Positions 35,040 to 45,651 of a stretch of DNA of 64,000 bases are shown here, one piece after another. This DNA is from Siphonodentalium dalli (Eukaryota > Mollusca > Scaphopoda > Gadilida > Siphonodentaliidae), in NCBI GenBank assembly GCA_032622095.1, contig CP136067.1:96152707-96216706 (forward strand), read 5' to 3'. The first letter of the stretch is position 1, and every line of letters begins with the position of its first letter. The position numbers and the translations under genes are program-made. The notes under the pieces are model-generated. The model saw nothing but the letters and a program-made list of their open reading frames with translations, was not told the DNA's origin and did no database searches.

Positions 35040-35185
35040 TGGAAATATGGCTTGTTGCCATTCATCGGAAAGCTCTCAGTGAGAGCTTTCCGATGAATGG
35101 CAACAAGCCATATTTCCGACTATATCCTGAAAAGTTACCCACAATTCTGCTGTGGTTAAGGAGTCGATTATTTAGGGCATTACTG
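35040..35185. mobile_element. Family A MITE, copy 10 (left arm truncated)
   Basis: Begins at 'ggaaatatggcttgttgcca' inside the left arm. The turn 'gctctcagtgagagc' and the right arm to 'gggcattactg' are complete. 35186-35557 holds a short direct repeat ('aagtattatgcaa.tacaata', 35219 and 35288) and nothing else. Confidence 0.85.
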
Positions 35186-35559
35186 TACACCATTATAATC
35201 AGCCTTCTATGGTCCAATAAGTATTATGCAAATACAATAGCTCATTCATAAAATGATTGCCATCAGTAAGGACACCATTATGATGGTTCGATAAGTATTA
35301 TGCAATACAATAGCTCATTTATAAAATAACTGCAATGAGTTAGTACGCCATTATAATCAGAAAATACAGTTTAAATATACTGTAGGGGTATATGCATACT
35401 GACATAGGAGAAAGAAGTCACTAAATCTCACAAGGACAAAATTAGGGAGAAGTAACACATTTTAGGGATAGATATGTCCTAATTTGCCCTCTAGGCTGGT
35501 CCCTGTCAGGTGATATATCTTTTACATATACCCCACCCTACTAATAAAGATACAAATAC

Positions 35560-35668
35560 CTTCAAAAGTTTCTGTTGCGTATTCCGTGGAATCCATGTTT
35601 ACAGAAAGTCCATCTATTTTACATTCAAATGAGGTGAAATCCCCAAACAAATGGATTGGACACACAAA
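35560..35668 (-). CDS. Exon X1, alternative exon joined to exon Y
   Basis: The minus-strand exon ends GAA G|gtatttg at 35560 and can start after 'gtaatctcag' at 35668 (109 nt). The open frame includes LFGDFTSFECKIDG and then MDSTEYATETFE. It is a near-duplicate of exon X2 1.8 kb upstream on the minus strand. Because 109 is not a multiple of three, X1 and X2 cannot both be included in frame. If translation starts at the ATG at 35594-35596, the coding part is 12 codons plus one base. Between X1 and X2 the changes before that ATG are all replacement type, while after it silent changes dominate. This favours the ATG as the true start and these as alternative first exons. Confidence 0.55.
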
Positions 35669-35682
35669 CTGAGATTACTGTG

Positions 35683-36106
35683 CAAGCCTGCAAATAGTGT
35701 GCCTGACATTTACAGAATGAGGTCCCCAGAGGTCACCCTTTTAGTTTAGTGACGCTCTACCACACAGCAGGCTAGCATCACCAAATTCACTCTCCGGTGA
35801 CCTCATTCTGCTCATTCCGGGAAGTATCTATAGTCTCAAATTAACATTGTTTTTAGTTACTTTTTCCCTTCTGGGAAGTTTCTATATCCCCTAATTTGCA
35901 GAACATAAATTGCATAATCGAGGTGACTATTAAATGGGTGAACATCACCAACTTCAATTGGGGAACTTCAATCTGATCCCAGATCTCCCATAGCAATTGA
36001 GTCCTAAAGGGTGAATTTGGTGATTCTAGCCCATTGTATGAGATAGCATCACTAAATTCACCCTCTGGGGACCTCATTCTACAAATGACAGACATACTAG
36101 TTGCAG
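35683..36106. mobile_element. Family C element, copy 7, inserted just upstream of exon X1
   Basis: The ends 'caagcctgcaaatagtgtg' and 'ctagttgcagccttg' are inverted. It splits the sequence that precedes exon X1. The flank 'cacacaaactgagattact' is present on both sides (35661 and 36107), an unusually long 22-24-base duplication compared with the uninterrupted version next to X2. Both hairpins and the centre are present. Confidence 0.85.
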
Positions 36107-36199
36107 CCTTGCACACAAACTGAGATTACTCTGCAAAGGTTACAGGGACTTCTCAATCAACATCGTGTCAATTTGTCCCAAATCAGTACGCAGTAAACG

Positions 36200-36689
36200 A
36201 GATCTGGAACTGTTCAAATAAATTAATTTAAAAATGATATTCATTGTTATCTGGCAAGATTGCTATAATTAACGAATAAAAAATTATATTTATTGAGAAA
36301 TATAATTTTGATCATAAGTCGTTGACTTGATTTACTTGTAAACGTGGCTGTCATAGTTGATTTGAACCCGCAGTTATACAAGGAATGGTCTATTATTCAT
36401 TTGCAAGGGTTTTCAGGATACATATAAGACGGCAGACATAAATTCAGATAATACAAGAGAAGAATGATTCATATTTATGGCGAGGCTCCCTATTAAAGGG
36501 AGACTCTCAAATATAAGAGAATGTATTGGCACATGGATTTCACAATAGGTTAAAAGGTCTCTACTGCCATCTTATATTTATATTTCTTATATTTGTATTT
36601 CTTATATTTATTCTGATATTTTCTTTCCAATTTTAGCCATGAATATACTAACATTTCATTTATACCCATAAGATGTGCCCAGATTTACA
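36200..36689. mobile_element. Plain sequence with a family B right-half remnant
   Basis: 36470-36560 has one decayed hairpin ('ggcgaggctccctat', 'aagagaatgtattggcac') and 'acaataggttaaaagg'. The rest is AT-rich without signal. Confidence 0.5.
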
Positions 36690-37335
36690 AGCCTTGAACT
36701 AATGTGTCTATCATTAGCAGAATGAGGTCCCCAGATGGTGAATTTTTAGTGACACTATCCCGCACTGTGGGCTAGAGTCACCCAATTCACCCTCTGGGGA
36801 CCTCATTCTGTTTAGGCATCAACTGCTATGGGAGACCTGGGATCAGATTGAATTTCCCCAGTTAAAGTCGGTGATGTTCACCCATTTAGTTACCTCAATG
36901 ATCCAATTTATCTTCTACAAACTAAGGGATATAGAATCTGAACAAAAGGGAAAATGTAACTAAAAACAATGTTAATTTGAGACTATAGATATTTCCCAGA
37001 ATATGAGGCCTAAGCAGAATTATGCTTAGGCCTCAACTGCTATGGGAGACCTAGAATCAGATTGAAGTTCCCCAGTTGAAGCTGGTGATGTTCACCCATT
37101 AGTCACCTCAATTATGCAATGTATCTTCTGAAAATTAGGGGATATACATAGAAACTGAATAGAAGGGAAAAAGTAACTAAAAACCATGTTAATTTGAGAC
37201 TATAGATACTTCCCAGAATATGAGGTATAACCAGAATGAGGTCCCTAGAGGGTTAATTTAGTTAATTAATTCACTAAATTCACCCTCTGGGGACCTTATT
37301 CTGCAAATGAGAGACACACTATTTCAAGGTTTGCC
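36690..37335. mobile_element. Family C element, copy 8, with internal duplication of the centre
   Basis: The ends 'caagccttgaactaatgtg' and 'cactatttcaaggtttg' are inverted. The central block ('aggcatcaactgctatggga ... tatttcccagaatatgagg') is present twice in tandem (36815-37011 and 37024-37226), making this copy about 200 bp longer than others. It sits 24 bp from exon X2's donor side. Confidence 0.85.
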
Positions 37336-37358
37336 AGATAACCAGTCTCTATATATAC

Positions 37359-37467
37359 CTTCAAAGCTCTCAGTTGCATATTCCATGGAATCCATGTTTG
37401 CAGAAAGTGCATCTATTTTACTTTCAAATGAGGTGAAATCCCCAAACAAATGGATTGGACACACAAA
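37359..37467 (-). CDS. Exon X2, alternative exon joined to exon Y
   Basis: The donor is GAA G|gtatatat at 37359; the possible acceptor is 'gtaatctcag' after 37467. The 109-nt open frame has LFGDFTSFESKIDA then MDSMEYATESFE. The ending G plus the AA of exon Y restores a glutamate codon. Identity with X1 extends ~75 bp upstream of the exon, to about 37525, so a promoter or splice region was duplicated together with it. Function is unknown. Confidence 0.6.
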
Positions 37468-37525
37468 CTGAGATTACTGTGCAAAGGTTTACGGTTACTT
37501 CTCAATCAACATTGTGTCAATTTAA

Positions 37526-38140
37526 CATTTATCGCAATGGGTTTGGTAACATCAATGTCAACAGGGTTAGCGACCCAAGTCTTCTGTATCAACCAGCCCC
37601 CATAAATCACTCATGAAACATGTGTATCACAATAAATCTTATTATATGTCTAGATATATCCATATTAGCCTGGTCACATCATCCTACCCAGAGCTGGACC
37701 TTCTCTGATGTGACTTATTGAGTAAGCTAAGATGTTGGTGGGTCAAAAGCAGTCCTCAAAATTGGACATGGCAATAAGCAATGTGGGAAACACTGTTCCA
37801 CAGCATTAAATTTGCTGAGTGACATTTTTCCTAATTTCGAGGGCTGGTCCAGGTCGTACTTAGTTAACCCTTTGAGTAAAGAAAGGATTAACCCTTTATG
37901 GAACCCCAGACAGAGAGAACAATGCGATGTTGACTGTCGTCTGCTTGGGTTCGTTTGGGGCTCTATACAGGAGTTTTATATAAAACTCCCATGATGGGAG
38001 CTGTGCTGGTGCAGCAATAAAGATCATGAGCCAGTAGATTCTTTATATATGCGAGTCTCCCTCGCATATGTAAGAGAATTCACTGGCTTACAAGGTCAAG
38101 GGCTAAATTTCAGGAAGCTCCAGTTATGAAAGGGTTAATA
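37526..38140. mobile_element. Plain sequence then a family B half element
   Basis: 37526-37870 shows nothing. 37877-37985 contains two TTAACCCTTT-like starts and the 'gtcgtctgcttgggttcg', 'tggggctctata' segment also present at 14060-14095. 37990-38138 is a one-hairpin family B copy ending 'ccagttatgaaagggttaa'. Confidence 0.55.
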
Positions 38141-38468
38141 ATGATGTTGTTGAGTCTTGCCGATTGATTTAATTATGATGTTGGGCTATTGTTGAGAACA
38201 AGAAGGTGGTAAATAAAGTATGCACTTAAATGTAGTCTGTGGATATTGGCTCTGTCTTAGATTACTTTTTTAGTCCCTGCTCAATTTACAACAACCAAAA
38301 CAGTATTTTTTCTAAAGGATGAGGCACCCTATTCATGAATTTTCAAAAACTTTCAATTTCTAACTATCAATTTGAAGGAAAAAAATCATTATTATAACAA
38401 CACATGTTTACCCTCACAATATGAGAGATGCATTTGAATTATAACCCTAAGTTCATGACAGGAGATGC
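38141..38468. other. No recognisable feature
   Basis: AT-rich plain sequence. Confidence 0.5.
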
Positions 38469-38616
38469 GCTGGAAATATGGCTTGTTGCTATTCATCGGA
38501 AAGCTCTCCCCAAGAGCTTTCCGATGAATGGCAACAAGCCATATTTCCAACTAAATCCTGAAAAGTTACCCATAATTCTGCTGTGGTTAAGAAGTCGATT
38601 ACTTAGAGCATTACTG
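38469..38616. mobile_element. Family A MITE, copy 11 (left arm truncated)
   Basis: Starts inside the left arm at 'ggaaatatggcttgttgcta'; the right arm is complete to 'gagcattactg', then TA. A family B right end ('cattggcacagg', 'cagtcatgaaaggg') follows at 38628-38667 and abuts the next element's TTAA. Confidence 0.85.
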
Positions 38617-38667
38617 TAAGAGAAGCATTGGCACAGGTTTTTATGCAAAATTTCAGTCATGAAAGGG

Positions 38668-39409
38668 TTAACTGGTTCGCTGCTAAATATCCTACATACA
38701 CGTAATAAAATGCGTATATATATTTCAACAAACAGAAAATTATTGAATTTTATGCTCGCAGTTGATAATTTGCACTCTTTTCTCAAATTTGACATATATA
38801 CATTTGTGATTATGTTATGAGCCTGGATGTCTCACTAGGCTATGGTTATGAGCTTGGATGTCTCAATAGGCTATGGTTATGAGTCTGAATGTCTCATTAG
38901 GCTATGGCTATGCCTATGGGCCTGGATGTCTCATTAGCCATTCGGCTATGGGTCTGGATGTCTCATTGGGCAATAATTATGAGTCTGGATGTCTCATTAG
39001 GCAATGGTTATGAGCCTGGATGTCTCATTAGGCTATGTTTATGAGCCTGGTTGTCTGTTTGTCAAAGTAGGTTATCGATATGAGCCTGGATGTCTGATTA
39101 GGTTATGGTTATGAGCTTGGTTGTCGGCCGCCCTTAGGGCAAAACATTTGTAATTTACTCAAACTTTTCGCGATATAAGTACCTTTTCTGACAATTTTAT
39201 TGGTCAGCATCCATTCAAACTTCACAATATCCCAATTTAATTATATATGTAACAATATTTCTGAAATATTACATGACAAACGCTATTTAAATGATTAAAC
39301 TAAACAAGAGTTGACTAAACAAGACAGTGTCATTGCCAAAGCCCATATCTGGGCTTCCAGCACTCTTACATAGGGTCCAAATATGGGCTTTCAGCACTGA
39401 ACCAGTTAA
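38668..39409. mobile_element. TTAA-bounded element with internal 31-bp minisatellite (copy 1)
   Basis: TTAA at both extremes (38668-38671, 39406-39409). The inverted ends are CTGGTTCGCTGCTAAA and, read on the minus strand, CTGGTTCAGTGCTGAA. Inside, 38816-39126 is a ~31-bp tandem array ('atgagcctggatgtctcatt' 'aggctatggtt', about 10 copies), followed by a unique right part. A second, inverted copy lies at 62034-62813 with the same layout, which proves array and flanks moved as one unit. It is non-autonomous and piggyBac-like by its TTAA target. Confidence 0.85.
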
Positions 39410-39939
39410 AGGGGGACTGTACCCCAATTTCAATAAATTCAGAATAATTAATAACAGCAACATTTTACTCCACCAACATCATAACTAAAATTAGCAGGAC
39501 CCACCAACATCATAGAAAATTAGCAGGACCACTTAACCAGGGGTGTATGCAGCAAGTATATACCTCAACATTCTATGGGATGGAGGAAATTCCATTCTGT
39601 TTGGTCAGAGGTAGTGATCTTGTTCACACAAATAATTCCTCAAAGATTTCCCAGATAACATAGTGTAAGTCTTGGAGATGTGAGGATAACATTTAGAAGC
39701 TTTCAGCAAACCATGGTCTATCTGTCTGCACATCTGTAACCATTTATCAACAAACCAATGCTAACTTCTGCAAAACTTTTTTACTGATAAATATTTAGAA
39801 CCATGGAAAATGAACTGTTTTGATGTCGGACAATAGCCCTGTGTACATGCTTGTACTGTATATTTCTTACTGAAATAAACCATCATATCTTAATTAATGA
39901 AGAGATTGAGCTTGTAAATTCCTATCTTGTAACAGCATG
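39410..39939. other. No recognisable gene
   Basis: A short direct repeat ('caccaacatcat...aaaattagcaggacc') occurs at 39471-39530. Otherwise plain. Confidence 0.5.
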
Positions 39940-40325
39940 CCTGAAAATAGTGTGTCTGTCATTTGCTGAATGAGGTCCCCAGAGGGTGAATCTAACACAA
40001 TGGTCTAGCATCACCAAATTCACCCTCTTGGGACCTCACTCTGCTTAGGCATCATTATCTGCGAAGTATCTATAGTTTCCAAATAACATTGGTTTTAGTT
40101 ACATAACATAATCGAGATGACTTACAGGTGAACATCACCAACTTCAACTGGGGAACTTCAATCTGATCCTTAAGGTCTCCCATAGCAGGTTTATGCCTAA
40201 GTAGAATGAGGTCCCCAGAGGCTGAATTTGGTGATGCTAGACTGCTGTGTGGGATAGCGTCACTAAATTCACCCTCTGGGGACCTCATTCTGCAAATGAC
40301 AGACATACTATTTGCAGACTTGTCT
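39940..40325. mobile_element. Family C element, copy 9
   Basis: The ends 'catgcctgaaaatagtgtg' and 'catactatttgcagacttg' are inverted. The left hairpin is shortened ('ctaacacaatggtctagcat'), the centre is in the reverse order relative to copy 10, and the right hairpin is complete. Confidence 0.85.
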
Positions 40326-40504
40326 TTTATGAAATACTCATTGATTACTAGTACATGTACCCTTATGACATGTTCAGATAATGTTCAGCCTATGGCAGTT
40401 TCTTGATCTTATTATCTCTCACCAATGAATAGGAATTCTTCTGCCCCTATTTTCTTTTTGTCTATCTGCCTGTCGTATGATTTTATTTCCTGAACATCCA
40501 TTAA

Positions 40505-41025
40505 AATGAATAATAGACCATTCACATGTGTACTTTTATAACTGAATGGGAGAATCCATTTAGTAAAGAAAGTGTTAAAGAGGTGTGAAACATGGCCCTG
40601 AAAATATAGCCTGTATTTGATTTCGGGGGGGGGATAGGTCTCGAGGTGCATCATTAGAATAGGCAGAGGGTTTTGAACTTGTAAATTCCTATCTTCTTAT
40701 CATGTATAGTAATGCCATAAATTATCGACTCCTTAACCACAGCAGAATTATGGGTAATTTTTAAGGTTTTATTCGGAAATATGGCTTGCATCTAGTTGCC
40801 ATTCATCAGAAAGCTCTCACTCTCCGAGAGCTTTCCAATGAATGGCAACAAGCCATATATCCAACTAAATACTGAAAAATTACCCATAATTCTGCTATGG
40901 TTAAGGAGTCGATTATTTAGGGCATTACTGTAACATGTCATTTAACCCTTTCTATACTAAATGTATTCTCCTACTCACTTATAAAAATATACATTTGAAA
41001 AGGGCTATTATTCATTTGAAGCAAT
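40505..41025. mobile_element. Family E palindromic element, split by a family A MITE
   Basis: 40505-40580 ('aataatagaccattcacatg', 'gagaatccatttagtaaaga') is repeated inverted at 40943-41025 ('ctatactaaatgtattctcc', 'gggctattattcattt'). The family A copy 12 lies in the middle. The wider ends may include 'gttcagataatgttcagcc' (40372) and 'gaacttattatctgaacatt' (41134). Confidence 0.65.
40707..40930. mobile_element. Family A MITE, copy 12 (nested in family E)
   Basis: TAGTAATGCCATAAATTATC at left and 'gattatttagggcattactg' at right, TA on both sides. The turn is expanded slightly ('gctctcactctccgagagc'). Confidence 0.9.
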
Positions 41026-41313
41026 TTTCAGGAAAAATAAGCAGGCGACAGATGATATAAATGCAGAAGGAGTCCCATAGATTGGAGGGAAATGTTCAGA
41101 TAATATGTTCAACAAATGACTTGAACTTATTATCTGAACATTTCCTCAGGGAACTACTCGTCAATGAGTATTTATAGAAAGAGTTGAAGGCCCTCAAGTC
41201 ATTTGGGATGTGAATAGAAATTATTGAAATTTTGCCGAACGCCAATCAAAATACAACTTGCGCAAATGATACTGTATCAGCATATAATAACATATCACCT
41301 AAAGCCACATATA

Positions 41314-41424
41314 CAGTAATGCCCTAAATAATTGACTCATTAACGACAGCAGAAGTATGGGTAATTTTTCAGGATTTAGTCGGAAATATGGCTTGTTGCC
41401 ATTCATCGGAAAGCTCTCACTGAT
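41314..41424. mobile_element. Family A MITE, copy 13 (left arm only)
   Basis: Complete left arm from CAGTAATGCCCTAAATAATT to 'catcggaaagctctcactga', then unrelated sequence. Confidence 0.85.
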
Positions 41425-42008
41425 ACATTTTTGATACTGAAATAAGACTTGAAATGAGTGTGGTAGCGGGAGTCCGGTTGATTCTGAAGTTGCCAGCTAA
41501 AGTAGGGGTATCTGTATTTATCGGCAGATTTTGATAAGAATTTCCAACAACTGTGGTCACCACAAAGACTGAAGTGAGCATTCAAGTCAGAAATGTTCAG
41601 GAGGATCAGGAGGAACAACTCTAAAATATTTCTACTAACATAGACATGACTTTCTTTTATCCCTTCAGGTTAAGAAGTTTATAATTATTTTGTTAAATTA
41701 TGGCAGGTCCAATGGCATCAATTCACGGGACTGATATTGGGTGTAATCATTTGGCCATCCATGATATTGGGTGTAATCTATTGGCCATCCATTAACACAG
41801 AGCTGTGCCTGGGGACAATGGTGTATAATATCCTCACATCTGGCAGTGTCTGGGCCAATCAATGACATCATGTCTCAAGCAGAGTCAAGGTTATAGTATT
41901 GATTTTAAAAAACTAGCACATGTCTGGCTGATTAAATGAGTTTAGGGACATTTCCATGTGTTATTCTGATTGTAACTACATGTATTTTGAACTAGCTACC
42001 ATATTTAA
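41425..42008. other. No recognisable gene
   Basis: One short tandem doubling, 'gatattgggtgtaatc.ttggccatcc' (41732 and 41762). Otherwise plain. Confidence 0.5.
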
Positions 42009-42397
42009 CCCTTTCATTATGGGAGCTGCGCTGGTACAGCATTAAAGACCCTCTGCTAGTGCATTCGCTTATATATGCGAGTCTCGAGTCTCCCATGGGA
42101 CACTCGCATATATAAGTCGAAACTAAAAATTTCACGATTTAAGTGACTTTATGAGCGATTTTAGTTTGCATCGCTTACAATTACGGAATTTCTCCTGGGT
42201 AATTAATTTGATGTCTATTGCGATATCGGCTGACAAAAGTCACAGAAAATAATGCAATTTCGAGTTGGGACATTATTAAGGAACATGTAATAACTAAGGA
42301 ATATATTCCCTGCGTTATTGTTTCGACTTTATAAGGTTCCCTGTCAAAACTTCAAAAAGTTCCCAGGTTTTGTACTGGTGGAATATGATCTCTACGG
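42009..42397. mobile_element. Family B left half joined to family D right half
   Basis: 42004-42115 starts TTAACCCTTTCATTATGGGA and carries one hairpin with a doubled 'gagtctc'. At 42116 it switches abruptly to family D sequence ('gcgattttagtttgcatcgc' through 'ttcccaggttttgtactggt' 'ggaatatgatctctacgg'). One insertion truncated the other. Confidence 0.75.
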
Positions 42398-43828
42398 ATG
42401 TTATATGCCATTCCCTACAATGTGTACATAGTGGGAGTGGCATCTGGGGTCCACGCAAAATGTTGTGATAGTCAGCAAGGAATCATTTGAGTGATCAAGA
42501 ATTACAGGCGGTATGTGGACACTATATTATACCATGTTCCCCTAATTAGTCTGTGAAAGAATTGTTCATTCTCACAGAAAAACTACTTTTGTAACTTATC
42601 ACACATTCCACGTCTCTGTTTATGCAGGGTAGGGAAATTCTGCTCAATAACTTGGGAATTCCCCATAAGCATGACAGCAAAGTTTATAAATAAAACAATC
42701 CCAAAAGATATTTTTGACCAATCAGAGGTTGAATTGAATGCACGACGTGAGCTTTCGAACTCAAAATATTAAACAGTCATTCCACATTATTGCTATTTCA
42801 TCACAGCGCCCACATACTTATGTTAGTATTGAAACGACTCTGAGATACTGGAGTCGTTTAGCTGAACCCCAAAAATTTGAGTTGAAATAGACTAGTTGGT
42901 ACCTGCGGCCAAGAATTATATACAAGTAGCTAGAACCATATCAATATGCATGCCATTGTTTATGATACAGCATACATCAGTCCTGAAATCCTTGCAATAC
43001 AGTCATACAAGTAGTCATTGGTGACTATCAAATTAATAAATACTATTATACATGTATATATATACACACTACTCCAGTAGTCGAGTAGTGTATCTTCAGT
43101 AGTATATAATTATTCATTTTATAGTCAGCGTTATGTTAATTGCTTATAATGCTTCAGATGACTTATGTGTCACATGTAATAAGTGATATATTGTTTCGAT
43201 TTTCGTTCAAAAATAAAGTTGAGAAAGATGTCAGTCTGAGTCGCAAAAAGTTTGTCTGTGAACTCTGTCTTCGTTCTTTGTTTGACATTCGGAAAAAGTC
43301 TCAGCTGTTACGACAAATAAGTGAACAATAATTAGAAGGATATCCGATGGTCAGCTATGATTTCCTGATTTGATTCAAGATTCGATGTCGATGTCGACAT
43401 TGCCACATTGGACACCCGATTCGATTTGAGATTCTATTCATTGCCGAATTACCGATTCGCAGGGCCCTACCATCATGGAACTTGGAAAACCTGGTGCCCA
43501 GTTATCACGATTGTGCACGACTTATGTACTACATTTTGAAAATACTGACTATGTTGCATTTTGAATACTGTCACATCCACGGCAAGTGTTTGATCAATGT
43601 GCCATATACCTACATTATTGTCTTTTAACTCTTATTATGGGAAGTATATACAATGTTCCGACTAGTCAATGGCAATATACAGAGTCGACAGTGAGAGCTA
43701 TCAGCATCGTCTTTAGTCGACTAATCATTTCAACACGAAAAACTATCAAACATGCTGTAACTAAAGTACCAAATAACTGATTACGGAATATCTCATGATA
43801 TGCATGTTTATTTGGCTAAACCTAAATA
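42398..43828. other. No firm feature over 1.4 kb
   Basis: A small hairpin ('cacactactccagtagtcga' 'gtagtgta') occurs at 43066-43092. 43380-43460 has a 'gatgtcgatgtcgac' stretch. Open frames of about 60 codons show no domain or splice context. Confidence 0.4.
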
Positions 43829-43930
43829 CAGTAATGCCCTAAATAATCGACTCCTTAACCAAAGCAGAATTATGGGTAATTTTTGAGGATTTAGTCGGAA
43901 ATACTGTTTGTTGCCATTCATCGGAAAGCC
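43829..43930. mobile_element. Family A MITE, copy 14 (left arm only)
   Basis: CAGTAATGCCCTAAATAATC through 'ttgccattcatcggaaagc'; the right arm is absent. 43931-44130 is plain apart from 'atatctacatctaccc' just before the SINE. Confidence 0.85.
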
Positions 43931-44132
43931 CTGCGCAATTGAGTAAAAAGTTAATTGTAAACGATTATTACAGGGGGCGACTCAACCCTATTGAATTAAG
44001 TGTGAGTATGTAGGGTTGAAATTTAACTAGCCTTGCCCCTAGGACATCTCAAGTAAACACTAGGACAATCGGAATGGCACAACACCAAGCTATCAGATAC
44101 ACCTTTAATATCTACATCTACCCAAGCAACCC

Positions 44133-44500
44133 CAGTGTGATGGCCGAGTGGTTAGCGTGTTCGACTACCGGCCAGAGGGTTCGCTTGGATCCCAGATCGA
44201 TTCACCTCAATCCTTGACAAAATAAAAGTCGGGAGCTCCGAGCGTGCCTATATAAAGTACCATGTAATGGCGTGTATGCCTCGCTGAGGTGTCGTTAAGC
44301 GGTAATCCTCTAAAGGGATGACACTTGTTTGATCACGCCATCCCATCGGGTGGGGGCGTTAATGGCTGTCCCGTGTACAACCATGCGTGCACGTTAAAGA
44401 ACCCTACTGTGGGCAATGATCCACAGGTTAATGGCAAAATTCCTGTCTAAATTCCTCCCTTCGGGGCATAAGCTTCTAGTACGTTGTAGATATGTAGATA
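44133..44500 (+). repeat. tRNA-derived SINE
   Basis: The A box tggccgagtgg is at 44141-44151 and a B-box-like ggttcgcttggatcc (expanded by four bases) at 44178-44192, so the head derives from a tRNA, probably of a long-variable-arm type. The body includes 'gtcggga gctcc' and 'ggtggcgtgta'-type sequence and 'gtgcacgttaaagaacc', shared with 5910-6190. The tail region 'gttgtagatatgtagatag' resembles the (GTAGAT)n tail of the LINE remnant 800 bp downstream, which may be its mobilising partner. Confidence 0.8.
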
Positions 44501-44814
44501 GTGTTAACTGCCTAACACTGGGTATGTACAAGTATAGACATAAAAGTTCAGGCCCGTCGAGTTGAGTCCCAGTATGGTTCGCAAGCGTGGTAAAATACTC
44601 CTCCAGGTATGTATATACATGTATGTAAAAGTACTAACAAGTCCTACTAAAAATCAAATACCCCTCCCTAGATTAACAATACTAACAAGATGTCTATACA
44701 GCTGTGTGGGTGTGGATGTCAAAGTTGGGCCATTGGTGTTCTCCTGACATAGGAGGTATTTACGATATAAGATAAGATAAGTAGACAATAAAAGATAAGC
44801 TACACATTCTCAAA

Positions 44815-45305
44815 TGGCCTACTCTTGGCAGAAGAAGAGACTTCTCCTCTTATTCTCTTCCATAAAATCCAATATAACCATGTAAACATCACCGACTCTG
44901 CTCCTCTTACACCTACACGAGACTACAAACTTCTCTGCCCCTTCTACCAACCAAAATACCTCAGTACTTCCTTCTATACTTGAACAATTTCTCTCTTTCT
45001 AGAACAATATCCCAACCGACACTGCCCATATCCAGGACGAATCAATGTTTAAGGATGCCCTCCACAATCATTTCTATGAACCCGGTAAAGGCAAGCAGGG
45101 CTCCTCCTCAAAACGACCACCAGCCCGATCACCTGCATAGTGCCAAAAGAATGGTACAAAATTTTTAATACTCTTATTTTAATAATGAAAAAAAAAATAA
45201 AAAATCTTTTACCCATATAAATATCTTTTATTCATGAGCCCCCTAATAATCCTCAGTTCATTGAGGGTATGGGGTATACTCGTAGATGTAGATGTAGATG
45301 TAGAT
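44815..45305 (+). pseudogene. Decayed 3' end of a LINE (reverse transcriptase C-terminus plus tail)
   Basis: Read with frameshifts, 44815-45140 gives the typical region after the RT domain of jockey/CR1/RTE-like LINEs: WPTLGRRR, then LILFHKIQYNHVNI, then LTPTRDYKLL, then NNIPTD and a final FKDALHNHF. A TAG stands where the usual W of the WNxLP motif is expected (just before NNIPTD). The frame shifts near 44845 and near 44985. A stop at 45138-45140 is followed by ~140 bp of 3' sequence and four (GTAGAT) repeats at 45282-45305, the usual LINE microsatellite tail. Only the last ~100 codons remain. It is inactive. Confidence 0.75.
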
Positions 45306-45651
45306 CGGGTTGGACTTGGCACTGAGGGAGTTAATACACCTTGATAAATCATAAAAGCAAATATACCACAAACTCATAAGACACATCAGATGCAGGAATT
45401 GATCAGAAAACTTGGTTAATAACAATACCTGTGATCACATGATATCATTCCAACCAATCAGGGTCCAGAAATATACAGAAGTAATCAATTTGAATAAGGA
45501 GTTCATATGTATAGAAATCCAATAATGGTTAAACCAGGTGTGCTCCATAGATAATAGTTGTGTAATTAATCTTGGGCTACAATAGTAAAGTAAACATTGA
45601 TATGGTAGATAGCCTTTAGATAGGTGAAGGTGGTGGTTATTTTAGTAAAAA
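45306..45651. other. No recognisable feature
   Basis: Plain AT-rich sequence between the LINE tail and a family C element. Confidence 0.5.

Noticed and set aside
44133..44215. tRNA gene on the plus strand
   Set aside because: A-box and B-box-like strings are present, but the B box is expanded and the cloverleaf cannot be completed. The body continues into SINE sequence shared with 5910-6190.
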